NCBI GenBank assembly: GCA_025349905.2
Contig: MU624651.1
Location: 1 to 35,098, forward strand
From: Blastocladiella britannica
Lineage: Eukaryota; Blastocladiomycota; Blastocladiomycetes; Blastocladiales; Blastocladiaceae
Length of the DNA stretch: 35,098 nucleotides
Direction: 5' to 3'
Shown: one piece after another, positions 19,426 to 26,941 of the stretch
Layout of the letters: each line of letters starts with the position of its first letter
How positions within the stretch are numbered: the first letter of the stretch is position 1
Notes under the pieces: model-generated
The model's input: the letters and a program-made list of their open reading frames with translations, nothing else
Databases searched by the model: none
Told to the model about the DNA's origin: nothing
Translations under genes and position numbers: made by a program

Positions 19426-21807
19426 ATGCCGATCAATGCGCTCCCGAGCCCAATACTCGCGCGCATCGTCTGGCGCCTGAATGAACGCGACGCCGTGAAA
19501 CTCCGACGAACGTGCCGCGCCCTCCGTGGTCCCTTGACGCACCTCACCCGCAGCAAGGAATCACTGCTGGTGATCATGGCCGCCGTCACAGGCAACTGGC
19601 GCCGGTTCTGGACGGCCATCCACGACCCGAAAGCGTACACCACAAGCACTGCCTCCGGCGGCAGCGGGGTAACGCAGCAACTGGCCGAGCTTTTGGTCCG
19701 GTTCCGCGTGACGTCGTACCCGGTGTGGGACATGCTGCGGCAATTCCACCAGCTGGTGCTGGTGCGCAGTCCCGCGGTGGCCGCCATTCTAATGGATCGG
19801 CCGTCCATCACCTACAACCTCTCCGTCGCAAAACTGATGCTGGTGGCTGCCCAGGTCAACGCGGCCGAAGTGTTGCCGCTGGTCGCGCAGTTCGGGACCT
19901 TGGCACCCGTACCGGCCCTGAGTACACTGCGGTGGCGCGCCGAGGACACCGTCGCGGAACGCGTGTACATTGGCTACGGCGCATTATTGACGGCTGCTCC
20001 GACCGATACCGGCGCGGCCGTCTGGCGCACTCACCTGGCCCCGACGCTGTGGCCCGAGCTGGCCAAACCACAACCATCGACTACTGCTGCTGCGGGTACT
20101 CTTCCACTGGACTGGCTGGCCACCGCGCACGCGTTGAGGGGCCATGTGGCCGCGTTCCTGCACTCTGGTATGCTACAATACAACAATGGAGGTGTGCCCA
20201 TGGTCGTGGACCTGCTCAATGCGCTCACCGAGCTTCTCAAACCGTTTCTGGCCACGCTCCTGAAATCCCCGGCGGTGGTGCCGTCGATCGACCCGGACTT
20301 GTTACCGGCCGATGCGGCCACCAAGTGCTGCGACGACGGCTCCAAAGCGAGTTACGCGGATCAGGTGCGCGCGAGAGAGTCGGGCCAAGCACTGGCTGGT
20401 TTGAGTATTGGGTGCACGTTACTGGACATGGTGCGCATATACTCGCCAAGGTACCCGGCGATCGTGGAAAAGATCGTGCAGATCGTGTCCGTCATGGCGT
20501 ATTTGGAGTCCGCACCCAACCAACTCGGCAGTGGCGGGACGGGCGCCATGTGGAGTTCCGAGATGATGTCTTTTTTACTCAACGACTGCTTGGCACCCAC
20601 CGCGACCGTCCAGCAAGCGCGCTACGCGCTCAATGCGCTCGGAGTCATGTCCTGGCGTGCCCACGGCGCCACCTACAATGGCGCCCGAACCGCACTGGTC
20701 CTGGAAGCGCTTGCGCGGCGGTTCGACGCCGTCGTGTGCCAGACATCGGCGTCAGACGAGGGCGTGATTGTGGCCCTGGCCCGCGCGCTCGAGTCCGCGT
20801 TCCGTGTCGAACCCACAAACGAGTACCCGTACAGCGCCGCACACTTGGCATTATCCAATGTCTTGGCGCTGTGCCAGAGCCCACACCCGCACGCGGCCGC
20901 GTTCGCTGCCAAGGCACTTGGGCATATCTTGTCGTCGCCGTGGTCCATGATCCCCGTCGCAGCACTGGGGGCCGGCGCGCACTCGGTGCTGGTGTCGATG
21001 CTGTCTGCACCCGCTTTACCTGCCCGCCGCGCCGCGACCGAGGCCGTGGCGCAGTGGATCCGGTCGGGCAATCATACGTCGATTCTCGTTGAGCTCAAAG
21101 TGATTGCGTCGTTGCTGACTCGGCTCGAAACCGAGACTGATCACTGGACCCGCCGGTGGCTTGTCAAGTGCTTTCACCGCGCGTCCAAGTTCCCACGGCT
21201 GGCGCTGGTGCTCTTGCTCGACAGGTCCCCGGATAGTGGCGCCATGTTGCTGATGCAGTGCTGCGCCGAGACGGTCGCGTGTCCGATGCGTGCGACGCCA
21301 TACCAGGAATACGGCTGCGACCTGGTTCACGCGCAGCTGCGACTGGTCGAGTCGCTTGTGACGTTTGCCGCGCACTCCAAGAAACCCGACGTTCCCTCCA
21401 ATTTCTTGAGCGACGAGGACTCGGTTCCGACGATCCTTGGCAACGCCATCAGGTATCTGGGTCTGATCAAGAAGCCAACGTCCAAGCACGCGTTCCAAGT
21501 CCTGCGGATCGTCCGAACCTGTTTGCAATGGGAACGCGAAGGGTATGGGTCGTGGCGCGAGGAGATCAAGGGCCTGCGGCTGTTGATTCCGGCCATTCAG
21601 AACGAGTGTCCGAGCGCCGACGACGGGTTTGGGATGTCCAAGCAGATCGACTCATTGTTCCGGATCGCCAACGGCGAGCGCGACTGGGACCAGCACCACC
21701 GCGACGAGGAGAAGCGGGAAGTGTATGAGGAGGAGCTGCGGCGCGAGCGGTATCACGACGAGTACGGCAGCGGCAGCGGCAGCGGCAGCGACGATGACAG
21801 GTACTGA
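19426..21807 (+). CDS. F-box-like protein with a long helical-repeat body
   Basis: Single exon, 793 residues, starting at the first ATG after an AT-rich leader. The N-terminal 40 residues fit an F-box (INALPSPILARIVWRLNERD, AVKLRRTCRALRG). Beyond this the protein is almost entirely predicted helix, with armadillo/HEAT-like alternation (for example SAAHLALSNVLALCQSPHPH, AAAFAAKALGHILSS). It ends in a charged tail, Gly-Ser repeats and DDDRY. The likely role is as a substrate adaptor of an SCF ubiquitin ligase, by family analogy only. The tail is encoded by a GGCAGC repeat. The gap of 145 bp to MCM4 holds no other gene. A long antisense-frame ORF overlapping it is a by-product of GC-rich codons. 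Confidence 0.75.
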   Translation: MPINALPSPILARIVWRLNERDAVKLRRTCRALRGPLTHLTRSKESLLVIMAAVTGNWRRFWTAIHDPKAYTTSTASGGSGVTQQLAELLVRFRVTSYPVWDMLRQFHQLVLVRSPAVAAILMDRPSITYNLSVAKLMLVAAQVNAAEVLPLVAQFGTLAPVPALSTLRWRAEDTVAERVYIGYGALLTAAPTDTGAAVWRTHLAPTLWPELAKPQPSTTAAAGTLPLDWLATAHALRGHVAAFLHSGMLQYNNGGVPMVVDLLNALTELLKPFLATLLKSPAVVPSIDPDLLPADAATKCCDDGSKASYADQVRARESGQALAGLSIGCTLLDMVRIYSPRYPAIVEKIVQIVSVMAYLESAPNQLGSGGTGAMWSSEMMSFLLNDCLAPTATVQQARYALNALGVMSWRAHGATYNGARTALVLEALARRFDAVVCQTSASDEGVIVALARALESAFRVEPTNEYPYSAAHLALSNVLALCQSPHPHAAAFAAKALGHILSSPWSMIPVAALGAGAHSVLVSMLSAPALPARRAATEAVAQWIRSGNHTSILVELKVIASLLTRLETETDHWTRRWLVKCFHRASKFPRLALVLLLDRSPDSGAMLLMQCCAETVACPMRATPYQEYGCDLVHAQLRLVESLVTFAAHSKKPDVPSNFLSDEDSVPTILGNAIRYLGLIKKPTSKHAFQVLRIVRTCLQWEREGYGSWREEIKGLRLLIPAIQNECPSADDGFGMSKQIDSLFRIANGERDWDQHHRDEEKREVYEEELRRERYHDEYGSGSGSGSDDDRY

Positions 21808-21974
21808 AGTACTTTCTGGTGATGGTTTTTTTTTGTTTGCTCTAAAAACCTATATAAGTGTGTCTTGTATTTCTGGTACTTGATTGGATGATCCAAAACT
21901 CAAACTATTGTGGTGACAACCATCTCCTTCGAATAATATTTGCTGGGCATCACCTAAAAACAGTCATAAAAATA

Positions 21975-23328
21975 ATGCGAACCCTCGCCGACTACCAGAA
22001 TCCCATTGTCCAAGCGATCGCGTGGGGATCCTTGGGATTATGTCTGGTGAGCGGGCACTTGACGTTAAAACACGCATGCACTCTACGATCAAAGTGGTTT
22101 TCAATGGTGACACTGGTAACTGTGCTGGTGTTTAGTGTCTCGGATCTCGGATTGATCCTAGCGGGCAATCAACTATTTGAGCCAGTACTTTCGTTCCCTT
22201 ATAGTGTAATACCAGGTACAACGCATCGTAAATTGCTGTTCCTTTAACCATTTAGGAACAACAAGAACGCATGCAAGTCACTCTCGAGCTGCTTGGAGTA
22301 TGGCTGATCTGTTTGCTGTCCAGTTACCGTGTGCGAGGTATGGTTTCTACAATTAATGGGCTTTCAAACCTTGCTCATATTAAACATGCCCCTTGGCTCA
22401 CTTTAACAACCAAAACAACAAACAAAAATAGTATACCTCCAGGCCAATCTATCAGTCAACCGCCAATCCTATTTACTCGCAGGCACCGCAATCTCCGCGA
22501 TTACCATGGTCCTGGGTATCGTGTGCATGGTCTGGCTACTGGTCACCACCATCATCGATCCCAACTATGACGACTCCCTGAGCGATGTGCGGCGGACCAT
22601 CATATTTTTCGCGGGATTGATGTGCCTGATCACCAATCTGGTCACGGCGGGGACCATGTTTTACAAGGTGTTCAAGATCCGGCAACGGGTGCGGAATGCA
22701 CCATTGTCGTGGACCCCTCCGTTGCTCTTGCTGGGCAGCAACCATCACCTCAACAACGGCCACAACAACAACAACGAAAATTGCAATGGCAGCAGCGGCA
22801 ATACTGTCACGACCGATGGGCTTCACGATGCTCCAACCGACGCAATGATCGCCAAGTTCAACAACCGCAGCATCTCCCCAATGACCTCCCTTGCTCCCAA
22901 ACCCATTCGGTCCCAGCAAGAAAGCATCCGACATTCTTCTCCACATTCAGCAACATCACCAGCAACTGCAGCGACTGCAGCAGCAGCAACTAGGGCGAGC
23001 CGCAAACCCAAGCTCATCCGCCACGTCACATTGGCATTGATCCTGCTCGGAACTCAAATAGCGCTGGTGATTGTAGGCGCGACCTTGTTTGCATCGTCCA
23101 CCAAGCCCGTACCTAACTTGATGGCGGGAGCTCTGCTCCGAGTGTACTTGCTGTTCAGCATTATTCTATGGAGGATGGTGGTTGGATTGTACAAGTTGTA
23201 AGTTTTGTTTTTGTTTGAGTTGTTGCCTCAACTGGTTTTGTAGTGTCGTTCGCATCCTTCACAATTGCGTTTCCATTGGCAGCCGAGTTTACAGCGCCGT
23301 CGCTCGCTGGATCCATCACTTCAAATAA
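21975..23328 (+). CDS. Orphan seven-transmembrane protein, 4 exons
   Basis: Exons 21975-22205, 22256-22337, 22483-23197 and 23244-23328 (introns 50, 145 and 46 nt) give 370 residues. Hydrophobic segments: IVQAIAWGSLGLCLVSGHL; MVTLVTVLVFSVSDLGLIL; LELLGVWLICLLSS; ITMVLGIVCMVWLLVTTII; IIFFAGLMCLITNLVTAG; HVTLALILLGTQIALVIVG; LLRVYLLFSIILWRMVVGL. The loop before segment six is long, basic and Asn/Ser-rich (NNGHNNNNENCNG), as in the third cytoplasmic loop of many receptors. The stop at 23199 is bypassed because a perfect GTAAGT donor overlaps it; the last exon then adds FVVRILHNCVSIGSRVYSAV and a short tail. It shows no clear similarity to the 7TM pair at 10968-15849. Lower GC than its neighbours in exon 1. 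Confidence 0.72.
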
Positions 23329-23374
23329 ACAAAAAAAAGGGCAGTGGGGTTTCATTGATACGATAAAAAAGATA

Positions 23375-24919
23375 TTACAACGACTTGGTGTACTCTGCCG
23401 CGCCCTTGTGCGCGCGCACGCGCCCGCGCGAGTAATGCGCGAGCGAGATGGTAGCCCCCGACCGCACTCGCGACATGGCCACGTACGCCTGGCCCGGGAA
23501 CGAAAAGTCAGCCATGTCCACGTTGGCGCCCTGCATCGTCAACCCTTGGGTCTTGTGGGCCGTGAACGCCCACCCGAGGACCAACGGGAGCTGGCGAATC
23601 GACGTCAACCGTTTCCCGTCGCTGTCGCACAAGTCCCAGGTGACCGGCTGCATCGGGTGCGACATCTTGGTGCGGTCAATGTACACGATCGGGACTTGGA
23701 CGGGGCCGGTGCCAACAAACATCGATACTTGGCCCATGTCGCCGTTGGCCAAGTAGGTGCCGCGGCTGGTCATGTTGCGCGTGATCATGACGCGCGCACC
23801 CACGCGAAGCTCGAGCTCGTCGGGGATCGACGCGTGCTCGGTGCCCGAGACCTCCTCACCTTTCACTTGCTTCTTGTACGTGAACGCGGGGCCTGGGAGA
23901 GCGGACACCTTGTCGTGGTTGAGCTTGTCCTTTTTCGCATTGGACCCAAATATCGTCGGCCACGCGTCATTGTGCTCGCCTTTGACCGCGCCCAACCACC
24001 CGCCTTTACCAAACCGCAACCGATCCAGCAACTTGCTGTAGTGCAAGTCAATGTGTCGGAACGAGTGGCGGAGCACAAACGTGCGCACTTGCCACAGTGG
24101 GGACTCGAACGCGAACGCAACCGGTTTCCGTTTTCCGTACACGCCAAGTCCGCCCGCGTGCCGCGAAAACTCGCTGGGGGGAACGGGCGCGAGTTGCATA
24201 AAGTCGCCGAAAAACACCATTTGCAGTCCACCAAAGGGTAACTTGTTGCGGCGGTACTTCTTGCACACGGCGTCGATGATGGCCAGGAAATCGGCCGAGA
24301 CCATGCTCACCTCGTCAATGATCAGGATGTCCAGCTTGCGCACCTCGTCCTCGGCCGCCTCGCGCCGCGGCATCCGGGCCACCTGGTCGACGGACGTGAC
24401 GTGCGGCTTGATGCCCAGCGTCGAGTGCACCGTGCGACCATTGACGAGCACCGCGCCGACGCCCGTGGGCGCAGTGATGGCCACGCGGTCCCCGCGGTCC
24501 CGTGCCGCGTCCACGAACGACCGCAGCACGTGCGATTTCCCGACCCCGCCCTTTCCGGTCACAAACACGTTGCCCGTGGTCGCCAGCAATGTTGAGACCA
24601 CCAACCGCTGGGCCAGTAAAGCGCCGAGCACGTGCGTGTGCGCGGCGACCGCCTTGTCGGGAGCATTAACCAGGTTCGGGTCGGTCTGCCACCGTTTCAG
24701 CCGGTGCAGGTACTCGGGGCACGAGGTGATGGCGGGTGTGCGATTGGGGGCCACGTGTCGTTCGCCCTCTACTTTTCTTGAGGGGGTCGGTGGTGGTGGG
24801 AGAATGTACACATTGCCGTCGCTCCACACGGCGGTGCATTTGGCGTAGTGCCACTGGAAGCGCTCCTTGGCGGCCTGGGAGTGTTGGGGCTCGGCCTTGA
24901 CGCGTGCAAATGGGTACAT
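23375..24919 (-). CDS. PIF1-family DNA helicase (compact)
   Basis: Single exon, 514 residues from the ATG at 24919. It is a superfamily 1 5'-to-3' helicase of the PIF1/RRM3 type, acting on replication or mitochondrial DNA or at G-quadruplexes in characterised fungi. Motif I is GNVFVTGKGGVGKS, motif Ia AITAPTGVGAVLVNGRTVHS, motif II LDILIIDEVSMVS, motif III GGLQMVFFGDFMQLAPV, motif V/VI LPLVLGWAFTAHKTQGLT and GQAYVAMSRVR. All core motifs look intact. The protein is short for PIF1 (S. cerevisiae Pif1 is 859 residues), with only about 110 residues before motif I and almost nothing after motif VI. There is no Helitron Rep domain, so a transposon helicase is not supported by what is seen. Convergent with the 7TM gene, 46 bp apart. 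Confidence 0.9.
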   Translation of the reverse strand: MYPFARVKAEPQHSQAAKERFQWHYAKCTAVWSDGNVYILPPPPTPSRKVEGERHVAPNRTPAITSCPEYLHRLKRWQTDPNLVNAPDKAVAAHTHVLGALLAQRLVVSTLLATTGNVFVTGKGGVGKSHVLRSFVDAARDRGDRVAITAPTGVGAVLVNGRTVHSTLGIKPHVTSVDQVARMPRREAAEDEVRKLDILIIDEVSMVSADFLAIIDAVCKKYRRNKLPFGGLQMVFFGDFMQLAPVPPSEFSRHAGGLGVYGKRKPVAFAFESPLWQVRTFVLRHSFRHIDLHYSKLLDRLRFGKGGWLGAVKGEHNDAWPTIFGSNAKKDKLNHDKVSALPGPAFTYKKQVKGEEVSGTEHASIPDELELRVGARVMITRNMTSRGTYLANGDMGQVSMFVGTGPVQVPIVYIDRTKMSHPMQPVTWDLCDSDGKRLTSIRQLPLVLGWAFTAHKTQGLTMQGANVDMADFSFPGQAYVAMSRVRSGATISLAHYSRGRVRAHKGAAEYTKSL

Positions 24920-25159
24920 AGTGCTTATTGTTGGTTCCAGTACAATTATTACAAAAGTATACAAGTCAAGTATTATATCTATATACTGTGGTACATGCAG
25001 CAGTCAAGATCGTGGAAGTGAGTGAGTCAAAAAAAATTTCAACGACAAGGGATCCTCAACTATCACGACGGCTGTTGTAGGCTTATCGCTTTTGACAGGT
25101 GGTGTTATGATGTTCTCTTTCAATATTGTTTAATTTTCCCACTGGAAGAAATAACTCGA
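24920..25159. promoter_or_regulatory. Divergent promoter region of the PIF1-type helicase and PRP18
   Basis: A 240-bp AT-rich spacer containing TATATCTATATA (near 24975-24986), a TATA-like stretch usable in either direction. No gene seen. Confidence 0.4.
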
Positions 25160-26372
25160 ATGGACGACCTCAAGTCGCTGGTCTCGCAGCTCTCGGCGGC
25201 CACCACGCGCAAGCGGACACTTGCCGCGACCGAATTTGGTGGTTCGTCTACCTCTGCTCCGACGACAAAAAAGTACCTGTCCCGCGGCCAACAGGCGGCG
25301 GCCCTCGCTGCTGCTGCTGCTGCTGCCTCATCTACTCCCCCTGCCGTACCACTACCTGCTGCGATAGCACCAGTACCTGAATCGACGACGACGACGACGA
25401 CGACAACGACGACGACGACGAAGACGACCACGGAAGAAGTGGATGATACCTCGGTCTCTCCAGCCGACGTCATCCTCCGCTTGCGTGCGCGCGGCCACCC
25501 GATCCGCTTGTTTGGCGAGTCCGATGGCGCTCGAGTCCGCCGGCTACGCGACGTGGAAGCCCGTGCCGCCGATATTGCCGCGTCGGCGGGGGGCGGGCAC
25601 GGCCGCAACGATTACGCGCGGCAGATGCGGCGGACCGAGCGCGAGCTGGAATTGGCCATGCTGGAGCGGCAGGCGGCCAAACCTGTATCGGTGGATGATC
25701 CCGACTCGAATGGTATTGAGGAGTCTGTGGCCACCAAAAGCAAGAAGCGGGCACGGGTGGCCGACGACAATGGGGGAGTGTACAAGCCCGAGTACGATAC
25801 TGGCGCTCTGTCGGCGCAGCTGTTCCACACCGACCCGGACCAGTGTTTCTTGCTGGTGTACATTTCGCTGCGCCGAATGCTGGACGCGTGGGAACGGCAA
25901 CTCGCAAACCGCTCGGATGCGGCGAAACGGTCGGCCGACGGGAAGAGGGTCACGGCGACGTTCGAGCAGACCAAAGATAACCTGAAGCCGTTGTTTCGGC
26001 GGCTCAAGCGGAAAGACGTCGAGTCGGACGTGATCACCAAAGTGGCCGATATCCTGAAGTGGATGCACGCGCGCGAGTACGTGCGGGCCAACGAGGTGTA
26101 CTTGGAGCTGAGTATTGGAAACGCGCCGTGGCCGATTGGGGTGACGATGGTTGGGTACGTTCTTCATTTGTATTTTTCTCATTAGGTACATGTAATTGAC
26201 TTGAGGAAACAGTATTCACGAGCGATCCGGACGCGAAAAGATCTTCTCGGGGAACGTGGCCCATGCGCTCAACGACGAGACCCAGCGGAAATGGATCCAG
26301 GCCACCAAGCGCATCATGACGTTTGCGCAGGTCGCGTTCCCGCCCGACGACAAGGCCAAGCTTGTCGGTTAA
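25160..26372 (+). CDS. PRP18: Pre-mRNA splicing factor Prp18, 2 exons
   Basis: Second-step spliceosome factor that stabilises exon-U5 snRNA contacts during 3' splice-site ligation. Exons 25160-26154 and 26213-26372, with a 58-nt intron (GTACGT...AACAG), give 384 residues. The N-terminal part has Ala and Thr runs, then [20 protein letters not shown], the Prp18 PRP4-like (PSF) motif. The C-terminal Prp18 domain is clear: [59 protein letters not shown], then [20 protein letters not shown]. Length is close to the human protein (342) apart from the low-complexity insertions. Upstream in-frame codons exist, but 25160 is the first ATG with domain support. Confidence 0.95.
25383..25430 (+). repeat. 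ACG trinucleotide tract (polythreonine) in PRP18
   Basis: An imperfect run of ACG/ACA codons (about 14 Thr, with one AAG break) in the non-conserved N-terminal part of Prp18. Confidence 0.85.
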
Positions 26373-26421
26373 AGTGAAATTTACCTCTTCTGCAGAACAA
26401 TTGCAGTATTTAAATACAAAA

Positions 26422-26871
26422 ATGTCCAAAAAAGGCGCGTCCTCGGCCGTGATGCAAATCGTCAACATCCGCCTGACGGTGCCCGCGGGCAAAGCCGCGC
26501 CCGTACCCCCCGTGGGCCCCGTGCTCGGCCAACGCGGCATTCGCGCCATGGAGTTCTGCAAGCAATTCAACGACCGCACCGCCAAGCTGACGCCGGGAAC
26601 GCCCGTGCCCGTCAAGATGGCCATCAAGGCCGACCGCACCTATACGTTCGAGACAAAGGCCCCACGGACGTCGTGGCTGTTGTTGCAGGCGGCCGGGCTG
26701 GCAAAGGGCGCCAACAAGCCCGGGGAGGAGGAGGTCGGCCAAGTGTCGGTGAAGGCCGTGTACGAGATTGCCAAGATCCGGCAGCGCGACCGGCCGGACT
26801 TGTCGCTCGAGCAGCTGTGCCGAATGATTGCCGGGTCGACGCACACGCTCGGGCTGCGTGTTGTTCCCTGA
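26422..26871 (+). CDS. MRPL19: Mitochondrial ribosomal protein uL11m
   Basis: Single exon, 149 residues. The bacterial-type L11 fold is evident: VPAGKAAPVPPVGPVLGQRG, IRAMEFCKQFND, then YTFETKAPRTSWLLLQAAGL (linker and rRNA-binding domain) and the end GSTHTLGLRVV, matching the usual G-T-A-x-S-M-G-L. The bacterial-type PPVGP(A/V)LGQ signature separates it from cytosolic uL11. There is no separate cleavable presequence, but the first 15 residues are basic (MSKKGASSAVMQ). It binds 23S-like rRNA at the GTPase-associated centre. The ATG is only 49 bp after the PRP18 stop, so its promoter must lie largely within PRP18 exon 2. The S. cerevisiae homologue is called MRPL19. Confidence 0.93.
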   Translation: MSKKGASSAVMQIVNIRLTVPAGKAAPVPPVGPVLGQRGIRAMEFCKQFNDRTAKLTPGTPVPVKMAIKADRTYTFETKAPRTSWLLLQAAGLAKGANKPGEEEVGQVSVKAVYEIAKIRQRDRPDLSLEQLCRMIAGSTHTLGLRVVP

Positions 26872-26897
26872 ATGAAAAAATGTACTTTTTTTTCTCG

Positions 26898-26918
26898 ACG
26901 CGTCCATTCTCGACGCGT
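26898..26918 (+). promoter_or_regulatory. Pair of MCB-like ACGCGT motifs in a direct repeat
   Basis: ACGCGT at 26898-26903 and 26913-26918, within a repeated TTCTCGACGCGTCC unit, 24-44 bp upstream of the next ATG. In yeasts paired ACGCGT boxes near a start mark MBF-controlled G1/S genes. Confidence 0.4.
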
Positions 26919-26941
26919 CCGCTCTCCGTACACAGCAACAC

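Noticed and set aside
19512..21092. 526-codon plus-strand ORF in a second frame of the F-box/helical gene
   Set aside because: Overlaps a better ORF completely. Its composition is Arg/Gly-rich, as expected from a frame shadow of GC-rich codons, and it has no domain.
23243..24241. 332-codon plus-strand ORF opposite the PIF1-type helicase
   Set aside because: Antisense to a gene with all helicase motifs; Arg/His-rich shadow. Only its first part (23244-23328) is coding, and in a different frame, as the last exon of the 7TM gene.
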